The translations under genes were made by a program, and so were the position numbers. A DNA stretch of 64,000 bases from Polynucleobacter sp. MWH-S4W17 (GTDB lineage Bacteria; Pseudomonadota; Gammaproteobacteria; Burkholderiales; Burkholderiaceae): contig NZ_CP061295.1 of NCBI RefSeq assembly GCF_018687535.1, positions 1,426,001-1,490,000 on the forward strand. The letters run 5' to 3'. This document shows, one piece after another, positions 28,601 to 38,189 of the stretch. The number at the start of each line of letters is the position of its first letter. The stretch's first letter is position 1. The notes under the pieces were generated by a model. The model worked only from the letters and a program-made list of their open reading frames with translations, was not told where the DNA came from and ran no database searches.

Positions 28601-30060
28601 ATGAAGAAATACTAATTAATATCACCCCGCAAGAAACGCGCGTTGCTTTAATTCAGCAAGGAGCAGTTCAAGAGCTACAGATTGAGCGCACTCGCCAACG
28701 CGGTATTGTGGGGAATATCTATTTAGCCAAAGTGGTTCGTGTACTACCAGGCATGCAATCGGCATTTATCGAAATTGGTCTTGAGCGCACAGCATTTATG
28801 CATGTCGCTGACATCACACAAAATAATCCTCAAGCACAAATTGAAAAATTATTGTTTGAAGGTCAAACGCTATTAGTGCAAGTCTTAAAAGATCCTTTAG
28901 GAACTAAAGGCGCGCGCTTAACAACTCAGTTGAGTATTGCTGGACGCAATTTAGTTTATCTACCTCCAGCAGGTAGCGATACTGCTACTGAAAAATATAT
29001 TGGTGTTTCTCAGCGGATTGATCAACCTGAAGAGCGTGATGCCATTAAGGTACGTCTTGCAGGCCTAATGGCTGAAGACGAAAAAGGCGGCATCATCGTC
29101 CGTACCAGCGCTCAGGATGCATCCGATACGGAACTTCAGCATGACATGCTTTACCTACGCACCACCTGGGAAAACATTCATGCTGCCATGAAACACAATC
29201 CAGCACCAACCCTACTCTATCAGGACCTTAGCCTAGCTGAGCGGGTATTACGCGATGTTGCCGGAGAAGACACGACTCAGATCCGCGTGGATTCGGCTGA
29301 GAATTTCGAGAAGCTCAAAGCTTTTACAAACGCTTATATGCCCAACCTTCTGGGCAAACTGACCCTACATCGTGGCGAGCGCGCCCTGTTTGACTTATTT
29401 GATGTTGATGCCGAGATTAATAAAGCACTAGGTCGCCGAGTCGATCTCAAGTCTGGCGGCTATCTCATGATTGATCAAACTGAGTCCATGACTACGATTG
29501 ATGTAAACACGGGTAGTTACGTCGGCGCACGCAATCTCGATGACACCGTCTTTAAAACCAATCTAGAAGCGGCCCAAGCGATTGCACGCCAACTCCGTTT
29601 GCGCAATCTAGGCGGAATCATCATTATTGATTTCATCGACATGCTGGGCAAAGACCATCAAGAATCAGTATTGCATGAACTCAAACGCAATCTTGAGCGC
29701 GATCATGCGCGCACCTCAGTGAGCGACTTTTCCGCATTGGGCTTAGTGGAAATGACCCGCAAGCGGACACGGGAGTCATTGGCCCACATCACCTGTGAGC
29801 CCTGTGCCACTTGCCTGGGCAAAGGTGAGATTAAAACCGCCCAAACGATTTGTTATGAGATTTTGCGTGAAATTGTGCGAGAGCATCGCCAGTTTAATCC
29901 GCGAGAATTTCGAATTGTGGCTGCGCCAGATGTAATTGATTTATTCCTAGAGGAAGAGAATCAATTCTTGGCGCAGTTAGGGGATTTCATTGGCAAGCCA
30001 ATTACCCTGCAAGCGGAAGGTAGCTTCCGCCAAGAGCAATACGATATTGTTCTGAGTTAA
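28597..30060 (+). CDS. rng: Ribonuclease G
   Basis: Endoribonuclease of the RNase E/G family that trims the 5' end of 16S rRNA. At 487 residues it lacks the long C-terminal scaffold of RNase E. It shows the S1 domain (residues about 35-125), the catalytic DNase I-like domain with MTTIDVNTGSYVG and IIIIDFIDM (metal-binding Asp residues), and the zinc-link CEPCATCLGKG. The start overlaps the maf stop, completing a nadD-rsfS-rlmH-maf-rng run. Confidence 0.95.
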   Translation: MNEEILINITPQETRVALIQQGAVQELQIERTRQRGIVGNIYLAKVVRVLPGMQSAFIEIGLERTAFMHVADITQNNPQAQIEKLLFEGQTLLVQVLKDPLGTKGARLTTQLSIAGRNLVYLPPAGSDTATEKYIGVSQRIDQPEERDAIKVRLAGLMAEDEKGGIIVRTSAQDASDTELQHDMLYLRTTWENIHAAMKHNPAPTLLYQDLSLAERVLRDVAGEDTTQIRVDSAENFEKLKAFTNAYMPNLLGKLTLHRGERALFDLFDVDAEINKALGRRVDLKSGGYLMIDQTESMTTIDVNTGSYVGARNLDDTVFKTNLEAAQAIARQLRLRNLGGIIIIDFIDMLGKDHQESVLHELKRNLERDHARTSVSDFSALGLVEMTRKRTRESLAHITCEPCATCLGKGEIKTAQTICYEILREIVREHRQFNPREFRIVAAPDVIDLFLEEENQFLAQLGDFIGKPITLQAEGSFRQEQYDIVLS

Positions 30061-30070
30061 GTTTTCTGAA

Positions 30071-31834
30071 TTAAGCGTTAGAGAATTGGATGCGATGTAA
30101 GTTCGCATACAAGCCATCATGCTTAATGAGATCCTCGTGCGAGCCATTCTCGACAATCTTGCCATGCTCCAGAACCACAATTCTATCGGCATGTTCAATA
30201 GTAGATAAACGATGCGCAATCACTAAGGTTGTTCTATTCACCATTAAGCGCTCGAGCGCTTCCTGAACCTGACGCTCAGATTCAGAATCCAATGCTGAAG
30301 TTGCTTCATCCAAAATCAAAATTGGCGCATTCTTATATATTGCTCGGGCAATAGCCATACGCTGGCGCTGTCCGCCAGATAAGCGATTACCGTTATCCCC
30401 CACCATCGAATCAACGCCCTCAGGCAACTCTTTGATCAGCGCGCTCAGATTGGCAGCCTCCAAAGCCTCCATGACACGTCCGCGATCAATGCCATCATGA
30501 TCGTTAGCGCCATAGGCGACGTTGGCAGCAATCGTATCGTTAAAGAGAATGACATCCTGACTTACAAAGGCAATCTGGCGTCGCACATCAGCCAACACAA
30601 TATCTTCAATAGGAATGTCATCCAAGAAAATGTGGCCGCTGGTCGGCTTATAGAAGCGTGGCAATAAATTAACGAGCGTAGATTTACCGCCACCTGAGGG
30701 ACCAACGAAAGCTACAACCTCACCCGGTTTAATGTTGAGATTGATATTGCGTAAAGCATCTTTTCGCCCTACATCTTGTTGATATGAAAAGCCAACATCA
30801 TCAAAACGAATAGCGCCTTTTGCCTTATTGAGCGACTTCATGTTTTGCTTACGCTCTTCATCTTCTTCAAAAGGTTGATCCATCAATCCAAAAATCATTT
30901 CCGCAGCAGTAAGGCCACGTTGTAGCGGCTGATTAATATCAGCCAAGTGCTTAAGTGGTGAAATCACCAACATCATGGCGGTAATAAAGGCTGCAAACCC
31001 GCCGACAGTCGTGCCTTCGGTGGCAGATTGCATCAACGCGATTACTAGCACTACGGATAAGGCCATAGAGGCAATCAGCTGAGTAATTGGCTGATTTAGC
31101 CCGCCCGCCACAGCAGACTTCAAAGCAAACTGACGTGCACGTTCAGCCTTTTGCTTAAAACGATTCGCTTCGTACTCTTGAGCACCATGAACTTTAACTA
31201 TCTTGTATCCCGCAGCTGCCTCTTCCACAATATAAGCAAGCTCACTGGTGAGTGTTTGCTGTTCTCTATTGAGCGATCTTAGGCGACGATTAATTTTGCT
31301 CATGATGAATGCAATCACGGGAAAAATAAACAGAACAACCAATGTCAATTGCCAGTTTAGGTAGATGAGATAACCCATTAAACCAATTACAGTGAGTGAA
31401 TCACGAACTAAGCTAATTAACATTCCACCCATGATGGAAAGAACATTATTTACCTCAAAGACAACGGCGTTAATCAGATTTGATGCGGAGTTCTGTTGAA
31501 AAAAAGTGGTCCTTGCATGCAACAGTGTTTGAAACATTTGCTCACGCAATTTTAATAACACCGCATTAATTACGCGAGTTAATAGATAGTTGGATAAAAA
31601 TTGAGCCAAACTACGAACCAAGGCCAAGCCGACCAAAAAAACAGGGACTTGCCAGAGCTTGCTATTGAGCTGACCAGTGAACCCGCGGTCCAACAAAGGT
31701 TTCATCAGAGCCGGAATGGAGGTTTCGGCGCCAGCCACCAAAGCCATGGCTAAAAGTGATCCAATAATCAAGCTGTAATGGGGCTTGAGGTAGGTAATTA
31801 AGCGATTTAGGGCGGTGCGGTCTTGAGCATTCAT
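30071..31834 (-). CDS. msbA: Lipid A export ABC transporter MsbA
   Basis: Flips lipid A-core across the inner membrane. The transmembrane half (residues about 20-320, six helices) precedes an ATPase with Walker A GPSGGGKSTL, signature LSGGQRQRMAIARA, Walker B ILILDEATSALD and the switch His in VIAHRLST. I start it at the ATG at 31834 (MNAQDRTALNRL), giving 587 residues; the longer reading from 32002 would run back through the divergent glycosyltransferase gene. Only 10 bp separate the two start codons. Confidence 0.93.
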   Translation of the reverse strand: MNAQDRTALNRLITYLKPHYSLIIGSLLAMALVAGAETSIPALMKPLLDRGFTGQLNSKLWQVPVFLVGLALVRSLAQFLSNYLLTRVINAVLLKLREQMFQTLLHARTTFFQQNSASNLINAVVFEVNNVLSIMGGMLISLVRDSLTVIGLMGYLIYLNWQLTLVVLFIFPVIAFIMSKINRRLRSLNREQQTLTSELAYIVEEAAAGYKIVKVHGAQEYEANRFKQKAERARQFALKSAVAGGLNQPITQLIASMALSVVLVIALMQSATEGTTVGGFAAFITAMMLVISPLKHLADINQPLQRGLTAAEMIFGLMDQPFEEDEERKQNMKSLNKAKGAIRFDDVGFSYQQDVGRKDALRNINLNIKPGEVVAFVGPSGGGKSTLVNLLPRFYKPTSGHIFLDDIPIEDIVLADVRRQIAFVSQDVILFNDTIAANVAYGANDHDGIDRGRVMEALEAANLSALIKELPEGVDSMVGDNGNRLSGGQRQRMAIARAIYKNAPILILDEATSALDSESERQVQEALERLMVNRTTLVIAHRLSTIEHADRIVVLEHGKIVENGSHEDLIKHDGLYANLHRIQFSNA

Positions 31835-31844
31835 ATAATGAATT

Positions 31845-32606
31845 ATGCCCACCTTATCAGTCATACTCATCACCCGCAATGAAGAGGCCAATTTGGACGA
31901 TTGTCTGGCCTCTCTGGAGGGGATCGCCCAGCAGATCGTGGTTGTCGATACCAATAGCTCTGACCGCACCCTAGAAATAGCCAAAAAGCATGGGGCAAGC
32001 ATTTCTCAGCCTGTGGATTGGCCCGGGTTTGGACCCCAGAAGAACCGCGCCCTGGATTTAGCTACCAGCGAATGGGTTCTATCACTGGATGCCGATGAAA
32101 GACTGACTCCGGCTCTCAAATCGGAAATTCTGACAGCGATTCACCATAGTGCCCATGTAGATTGCTTTGCCATCCCCAGACTTTCTTGGTATTGCGGACG
32201 CTTTATCCGCCACTCTGGCTGGAGCCCGGATTATGTCGATCGTTTATTTAAACGCGGTACCGCCCGCTTCTCGGATGATTTAGTTCATGAGCGCCTGATA
32301 CCGAATGGCCAAGTCGCCAAGCTAGAGAACCCCATGTTGCATTACAGCTTCATGAATTACTCTCAAGTCCTTCAAAAGCTAGATCGCTACTCCACCGCTT
32401 CCGCAGAGCAAGCATTTGCCAGAGGTAAAACCAGTAGCCCCCTCAAGGCAGCCCTGCATGGCGCTTGGGCATTTTTCCGTACCTATGTTTTGCGTGCGGG
32501 ATTCTTAGACGGCCCCCAAGGATTTGCATTGGCAGTATCCAATGGTCAGGGAACCTATTACCGCTATATTAAGTTGTGGCACCTGAATCAGGAAACCAGT
32601 AAATGA
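31845..32606 (+). CDS. Family 2 glycosyltransferase, LPS core (WaaE/KdtX-like)
   Basis: Inverting GT-A glycosyltransferase of 253 residues. The N-terminus LSVILITRNEEANLDDCLASL and the VVVDTNSSDRTLEIAKKHGA and SLDADERL (DxD) motifs match the WaaE/KdtX group that adds a glucose to the first heptose of the LPS inner core. Its place directly divergent from msbA and upstream of two more glycosyltransferases supports a role in LPS core synthesis. It overlaps the next gene by 4 bp. Confidence 0.88.
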   Translation: MPTLSVILITRNEEANLDDCLASLEGIAQQIVVVDTNSSDRTLEIAKKHGASISQPVDWPGFGPQKNRALDLATSEWVLSLDADERLTPALKSEILTAIHHSAHVDCFAIPRLSWYCGRFIRHSGWSPDYVDRLFKRGTARFSDDLVHERLIPNGQVAKLENPMLHYSFMNYSQVLQKLDRYSTASAEQAFARGKTSSPLKAALHGAWAFFRTYVLRAGFLDGPQGFALAVSNGQGTYYRYIKLWHLNQETSK

Positions 32607-33382
32607 TTTCGATTTTGCTGGCTACCTATAACTGGCCACAAGCACTCAAGCTTTGCCTAGAATCTCTAGCCACTCAAACTGATCAGAACTTTGAAATCAT
32701 CATTGCTGATGATGGCTCTACTGAGAGCACAAAACACCTCATTGAATCCATTAAAGCCTTACACCCGGCCTCTATTACTCATCTTTGGCAAGAAGACCAA
32801 GGCTTTCAGAAAACCAAGATTCTTAATAAAGCAATCGCTGCAGCCCATGGCGACTACCTGATTTTCTTGGATGGCGATTGCATTGTCCAGCCAGACTTTG
32901 TAGCAAAGCATCGTGCGCTGGCACAAAAGGGGTACTTAGTTACTGGCAGCAGAGTCCTGCTAAATGAAAGCCTCACCACCGAATTGCTGACTTGGCCTCA
33001 GTGGAATTTTGAGCGATTTTGCTCTAACCTCATTAGCAAGCGCTTGAGTGGAGGCATCAATAAATATTGGCCCCTCAAAGTAAAGCTAGGCAATGGCTCT
33101 TGGCGCGACTATAAAAAATTTGTTTGGCGTCGCATTAAGGGTTGCAATATGGCTTGCTGGAAGGCCGATGCTGAAGCTATTAACGGCTTTGATGAAACTA
33201 TGACCGGCTGGGGCCATGAAGATGCCGATTTTATCTTCCGCTTACAACACCATCGTATTCGCCGCAAGTCAGGCTCATGGTCTACTGAAGTCCTCCATCT
33301 CTTTCATCAAATCCATGATCAGAGTAACGCCGCTGAGAATGCTCGACGGGTTCGTGAGAAGATCTTGGCTAAGGCCCTTTGA
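32603..33382 (+). CDS. Family 2 glycosyltransferase with galactosyltransferase-like C-terminal part
   Basis: A 259-residue GT-A enzyme. The N-terminal domain has ISILLATYNWPQALKLCLESL, IIADDGS and LDGDC (DxD), and the C-terminal part has GCNMACWKADAEAINGFDETMTGWGHEDADF, the W-G-x-E-D motif of galactosyltransferase-like GT2 enzymes. The sugar is unknown. It lies in an overlapping row with the LPS core enzyme before it and a heptosyltransferase-like enzyme after it, so it likely decorates the core oligosaccharide. Confidence 0.87.
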   Translation: MISILLATYNWPQALKLCLESLATQTDQNFEIIIADDGSTESTKHLIESIKALHPASITHLWQEDQGFQKTKILNKAIAAAHGDYLIFLDGDCIVQPDFVAKHRALAQKGYLVTGSRVLLNESLTTELLTWPQWNFERFCSNLISKRLSGGINKYWPLKVKLGNGSWRDYKKFVWRRIKGCNMACWKADAEAINGFDETMTGWGHEDADFIFRLQHHRIRRKSGSWSTEVLHLFHQIHDQSNAAENARRVREKILAKAL

Positions 33383-33384
33383 GC

Positions 33385-34554
33385 ATGCGCACTGCCATGA
33401 CTGCGTACTCCACACTTAAACCTAAAAAGGTTTTATTTATTGCCACGAGGCAAATTGGAGACGTATTAGTAACAACACCCTTAATTAGCAAGGCTAGAGA
33501 GCTTTGGCCTGATGCGGAGTTTCATTTTTTGGGGTATCGCGGCAAGTTAGAGATGCTTCATGGCAATCCCGACATTGCTGAAGTGATAGAAACTTCAGAT
33601 CGTCCCGGTTTTGGTGAATACCTCTCGCTCTTTAATCGCCTGTTTCAACGCTATGACTTAGCTTTTGTTACGCAACCCAGTGATCGCGCTTACCTTTATG
33701 GCTTAGTAGCAGCCTTTAAAAGAGTCGGTGTTCTGGGTGGTCATCCTCAAGGCAAAGATGCGCAAGATCAACAAAAGCGAAGTAAGAGTGAGAAGCAAAA
33801 TACCTGGAAGAAATTCATCTGTATGCACACAGTGGATGTTGACTACTTTCAGCAGCATGTCATTACCGAAAAACTGCGCCTGCTAGAGGTCTTTTTTAAA
33901 AACCGAGCTGAATTATTTTCCAAACCGATCACAGTTACTCCGCCTACAGGAGAGCCCTTAACGCCGGTCATTACAAACGAACTTAAGCAACCTTATGTTG
34001 TTGTACACCCAGGACCCTTAACGGCCTATAAGCGCTGGCCCCTTGCGTATTGGCAAGAGCTCATCACCTGGCTCGTAAAGCAGAACTTCCAGGTAATCCT
34101 CAGTGCTTCACCCGCCAAGCAAGATGTACAACTCAATCACGACATCATTTCTCTGCTAAATGAAGAAACTAAGAAAAAAGTGGTTAATGCTGCTGGTAAA
34201 TTATCCATTCCGCAAGCGGGCACCTTGATTCGTGGTGCTGCTTTGTATATCGGAGTTGATACTTCAATCACCCATCTAGCAGCAGCATGCAACACACCAA
34301 CCATCGCCCTCTTTGGCGCCACCCCACCAACGAACTTTGGGCCATGGCCCAATGGTTTTATTGGTGAACAGCCATATCAATTGCGTGCTCGCACCCAAAC
34401 CGTTGGCAGTGTCACCATCCTGCAAGGCCCTGGTGAATGCGTGCCTTGCCGTAAAGCAGGATGCTTAGATAAGGCCGATAGTTATAGTGAGTGCTTGGAC
34501 TTACTAAAGCCCAAGCAAGTCATCGAGGCGATTCAGAAAGCATTACCGAACTAG
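33385..34554 (+). CDS. Family 9 glycosyltransferase (heptosyltransferase-like)
   Basis: GT-B enzyme of the ADP-heptose:LPS heptosyltransferase group. The N-terminus VLFIATRQIGDVLVTTPLISKARELWPDAEFHFLG, the central VVHPGPLTAYKRWPLAYWQELI and the donor-site LYIGVDTSITHLAAACNTPTIALFGATPPTNFGPW are typical. I prefer the ATG at 33385, two bases past the previous stop; a TTG at 33379 adds two residues. It is the last of three LPS glycosyltransferases, and dnaE converges on it from the other side. The precise heptose position cannot be read. Confidence 0.88.
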   Translation: MRTAMTAYSTLKPKKVLFIATRQIGDVLVTTPLISKARELWPDAEFHFLGYRGKLEMLHGNPDIAEVIETSDRPGFGEYLSLFNRLFQRYDLAFVTQPSDRAYLYGLVAAFKRVGVLGGHPQGKDAQDQQKRSKSEKQNTWKKFICMHTVDVDYFQQHVITEKLRLLEVFFKNRAELFSKPITVTPPTGEPLTPVITNELKQPYVVVHPGPLTAYKRWPLAYWQELITWLVKQNFQVILSASPAKQDVQLNHDIISLLNEETKKKVVNAAGKLSIPQAGTLIRGAALYIGVDTSITHLAAACNTPTIALFGATPPTNFGPWPNGFIGEQPYQLRARTQTVGSVTILQGPGECVPCRKAGCLDKADSYSECLDLLKPKQVIEAIQKALPN

Positions 34555-34568
34555 ATCAACCAATACGA

Positions 34569-37500
34569 TCAGTGATACTGAATCTGTACAGGATCTTTTT
34601 GCTTAGAAGCTAGGATTTGATTTAGTCCGTGCAAGCAAGCATCGTCTGGATAAATACGCAACTCTTCTGGGAACTGCATCAAGCATGCGCCCCCACTGGT
34701 AGTAACGGCAGCCGTCAGCATTAAGCCTTTCATACCATCATTCGATCCCGGCGCAGCAGGGGCAGATGCACCAAGCTTAGGATCACGCACACGATTAGCC
34801 ATAAGGTAGGGATTAATTTGGCTACGGAGCATCTTGATATCAATTGCGTTATCAATGCAGACATGAACATTGCGAGCAAAACGCATACGCGCACCCGTGA
34901 TATCCATCACTGCCTCAGACACAATGCGCATACCGCCTGAGAACTTATCAGGCGTCACATTGACCTTGGCAACCAAGAGCTCATCTTCTTTTAGCCAAGA
35001 GCGATTAGGCTCGTAGACTTCGCTATACAAAGTGACTTCGAGGGCAGCAGAGCCATCATCGATAGTTGCAATCATCATGCGACCGCGTTGCCCAGTCAGC
35101 ATTCGTGCTGAAGTGATAATGCCGGCAATGAGTTGATCTTTACCCTCTGTTACCTTAGCTAAAGGCTGCCGGATAAAGTGAGAAGTCTCATCGCGATAGG
35201 CGTCAAACATGTGCCCCGTTAGGCAAAGACCTAAGGCATTCTTCTCTTCTTGCAAACGCTTCTTCTCAGACCAGATAGGCTCGCGCACTAACTCTGGAAG
35301 ATGGCGATCCTCTTCGCCAGCTGCCTCAAACAAGCTCACCTGGTGAATCGATGCCTCCGCTTGCTCAGCAGCCTCAATCGCTCTAGCTAAAGAGGCAAGC
35401 AAGGTAGAGCGAATGTCATACAAATTTCCGCCCGCAGGAAGAGAGTCACGATACAAGCTATCAAACGCACCAGCACGCATCAGCGCTTCAATAGCGCGGC
35501 GATTGACTTGTCTACGATCCACTCTTGCACAGAAATCAAACAAATCTTTAAATGGCCCGCCACTTTCACGCGCCTTCACGATGGATTCAATTGCTGCCTC
35601 ACCAGTACCACGCACAGCACCTAAGCCATAACGAATGTGGCTGATGGATGAATCTGGAGCTGCATCGGGTGCGCGCAATGGCGTGAACTCATAAACACCA
35701 GTATTGATATCAGGAGAGAACACCCGAATGTTATTGACTAAGCAATCGTCATACAGAATTTTCACCTTATCGGTGTCATCCATTGCGAGTGATAAGTTGG
35801 CCGCCATAAATTCAGCTGGGTAATACGCTTTGAGCCAAGCAGTTTGATACGCCAAGAGTGCGTATGCAGCAGCATGGGACTTATTAAATCCGTAGCCAGC
35901 AAAACGCTCCATCAAGTCATAGATCTCATTTGCCTTTGACTCGGTAATGCCGCCCGCTTTTGCACCATCACTAAAGATTTTGCGATGCTGAGCCATCTCT
36001 TCAGGCTTTTTCTTACCCATCGCACGACGTAACATGTCGGCACCACCTAGTGAGTAGCCACCAATCATCTGCGCCATTTGCATCACCTGCTCTTGGTAGA
36101 CCATAATGCCGTAGGTCTCACGAAGAACAGGCTCAATTCGGGGATCTGGATACTCCACTTTTTGACGACCATGCTTACGTTCAATAAAGTCTGGGATCAA
36201 ATCCATTGGGCCTGGACGATACAACGCTACCAAAGCAATAATGTCCTCAAAGCGGTCAGGCTTGGCTTCACGTAGCATGCCTTGCATACCGCGGCTTTCT
36301 AGCTGGAACACGGCAACGGTATTGGCGCGCTTGAGAACATCAAATGCTTTTTCATCATCGAGCGCAATCTCACCGATATTCCAGTCTCTGCGATCAGCGT
36401 GTAATGCTTTAATCCAACGCTCTGCTGCTGCCAAAATAGTAAGCGTAGTCAGACCCAGGAAGTCGAACTTCACCAAGCCAATCGCTTCTACGTCATCCTT
36501 ATCGAACTGGCTAATAACGGAGCTACTGTCTTGATCTTTACTTTCTTGCGTATAGAGCGGACAAAAATCGGTGAGACGCCCTGGAGCAATTAATACGCCA
36601 CCCGCATGCATACCGACGTTACGGGTCATACCCTCTAGCTGTTGCGCCAAGGAAAGTAGTTGACGCACTTCATCTTCATTCTTTTCGCGCTCGGCTAATT
36701 GCTTCTCTTCCTTCTTAGCCATCTCAATGGTCATGTACTGACCTGGCTTATTCGGAATGAGTTTAGCGATACCGTCTACGAAGTTATAACCCTGCTCTAA
36801 TACGCGCCCTACGTCACGAATCGCCGCTCTCGCAGCCATCGTGCCAAAGGTAGCAATCTGACTTACCGCATCTTTGCCGTATTTATCTTTTACATACTGA
36901 ATCACACGGTCACGACCATGCTGACAGAAGTCGATATCGAAGTCGGGCATCGATACCCGCTCTGGATTTAGAAAGCGCTCAAAGAGTAGGTTGTAACGGA
37001 GCGGATCCAAATCGGTAATCCCGAGTGAGTAAGCCACTAAAGAACCAGCACCCGATCCGCGACCAGGGCCTACAGGCACGCCATTATTTTTAGCCCAGTT
37101 AATGAAGTCCGCCACAATCAAGAAATAGCCTGGGAAACCCATTTGAGAAATCGTCTTGACTTCAAATACCAAACGATCGTGATAGCGCGCCATTTCTTTT
37201 TCGCGCTCTTCTACATCCGGGAAATTGCGCTCCATGTGGCGCTTCAAACCAATTTCCGATTGCTGCAAAAGGTAGTCATCGAGCGTAATACCAGGAGGCG
37301 TAGGGAAATCTGGTAAACGCGGTTGACCTAATACCAATGAGAGATTGCAACGCTTGGCAATTTCAACCGAGTTCGCCAATGCGGCTGGCAAATCTGCAAA
37401 ACGTTTTTCCATTTCCTCTTGGGTTAGGAAGTACTGCTCGTCATTAAACTTTTTGGTTCGACGTGGATTGCCGAGTAACTCGCCTTCAGCAATACAGACC

Positions 37501-38186
37501 CGGGCCTCATGCGCAGTAAAGTCGCTCTTTTGCATGAACTGCACTGGGTGTGTTGCCACCACTGGCAAATTTAACTCGCTGGCCAGATGACAGGCAAGTT
37601 GGAGTTGTTTTTCATCTTGAGGATTACCACCGCGCTGGACCTCGATATAGAAAGACTTCGGAAAGAGTTTTTCGTAGCGTCTAGCAACAATCTTCGCTTG
37701 ATCTTCTTGCCCACCCAGTAGCGCGATGCCGATTTCACCCATACGTGCGCCAGAAAGTGCAATCAAGCCATAAGAGAGTGTGCGCTTGGCAGCTTTATCC
37801 TCTGCTTTTGCAGCGGGCTCACTAAACCAAGCGGCATCGACTTCAGCGCGACCACGGGATTGATTGTCGAGAGATGCCCTACTGAGCAACTCACATAAAT
37901 TGAGGTAACCGGAATGATTTTGTACCAAGAGCAATAAGCGATGAGGCTGATCTGGATCCTGAGGATTGCTCACCCAAACATCCGCCCCAGCAATGGGCTT
38001 GATCCCGCCAGAACGGGCGGCAGTATAGAACCGCACCAAACCAAATAAATTACTTAAATCGGTAATTGCTAACGCACCCATCTCATCTTTGACGGCAGCA
38101 GCCACCGCATCATCAATGCGCACGACTCCATCCGTAATCGAAAACTCGGAATGGACGCGGAGATGTACAAAACGGGGTGAAGCCAT
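34569..38186 (-). CDS. dnaE: DNA polymerase III alpha subunit
   Basis: Catalytic subunit of the replicative polymerase. Order of domains: PHP (residues about 5-280, FVHLRVHSEFSITDG), palm and fingers with the catalytic Asp pair in SMPDFDIDFCQHGRDRVI, GPGRGSGAGSLVAYSLGI, the helix-hairpin-helix region and a C-terminal OB domain (VAGIITSARMLTGQRGRMMI). The 1205 residues match DnaE1 of betaproteobacteria. It is divergent from gluQ with only three bases between start codons, so each promoter must lie inside the other gene's reading frame or the transcripts overlap. Confidence 0.97.
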   Translation of the reverse strand: MASPRFVHLRVHSEFSITDGVVRIDDAVAAAVKDEMGALAITDLSNLFGLVRFYTAARSGGIKPIAGADVWVSNPQDPDQPHRLLLLVQNHSGYLNLCELLSRASLDNQSRGRAEVDAAWFSEPAAKAEDKAAKRTLSYGLIALSGARMGEIGIALLGGQEDQAKIVARRYEKLFPKSFYIEVQRGGNPQDEKQLQLACHLASELNLPVVATHPVQFMQKSDFTAHEARVCIAEGELLGNPRRTKKFNDEQYFLTQEEMEKRFADLPAALANSVEIAKRCNLSLVLGQPRLPDFPTPPGITLDDYLLQQSEIGLKRHMERNFPDVEEREKEMARYHDRLVFEVKTISQMGFPGYFLIVADFINWAKNNGVPVGPGRGSGAGSLVAYSLGITDLDPLRYNLLFERFLNPERVSMPDFDIDFCQHGRDRVIQYVKDKYGKDAVSQIATFGTMAARAAIRDVGRVLEQGYNFVDGIAKLIPNKPGQYMTIEMAKKEEKQLAEREKNEDEVRQLLSLAQQLEGMTRNVGMHAGGVLIAPGRLTDFCPLYTQESKDQDSSSVISQFDKDDVEAIGLVKFDFLGLTTLTILAAAERWIKALHADRRDWNIGEIALDDEKAFDVLKRANTVAVFQLESRGMQGMLREAKPDRFEDIIALVALYRPGPMDLIPDFIERKHGRQKVEYPDPRIEPVLRETYGIMVYQEQVMQMAQMIGGYSLGGADMLRRAMGKKKPEEMAQHRKIFSDGAKAGGITESKANEIYDLMERFAGYGFNKSHAAAYALLAYQTAWLKAYYPAEFMAANLSLAMDDTDKVKILYDDCLVNNIRVFSPDINTGVYEFTPLRAPDAAPDSSISHIRYGLGAVRGTGEAAIESIVKARESGGPFKDLFDFCARVDRRQVNRRAIEALMRAGAFDSLYRDSLPAGGNLYDIRSTLLASLARAIEAAEQAEASIHQVSLFEAAGEEDRHLPELVREPIWSEKKRLQEEKNALGLCLTGHMFDAYRDETSHFIRQPLAKVTEGKDQLIAGIITSARMLTGQRGRMMIATIDDGSAALEVTLYSEVYEPNRSWLKEDELLVAKVNVTPDKFSGGMRIVSEAVMDITGARMRFARNVHVCIDNAIDIKMLRSQINPYLMANRVRDPKLGASAPAAPGSNDGMKGLMLTAAVTTSGGACLMQFPEELRIYPDDACLHGLNQILASKQKDPVQIQYH

Positions 38187-38189
38187 GAG

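Noticed and set aside
31835-32002. N-terminal extension of MsbA (about 56 residues)
   Set aside because: It is antisense to the divergent glycosyltransferase gene, and the MsbA family start matches the ATG at 31834.
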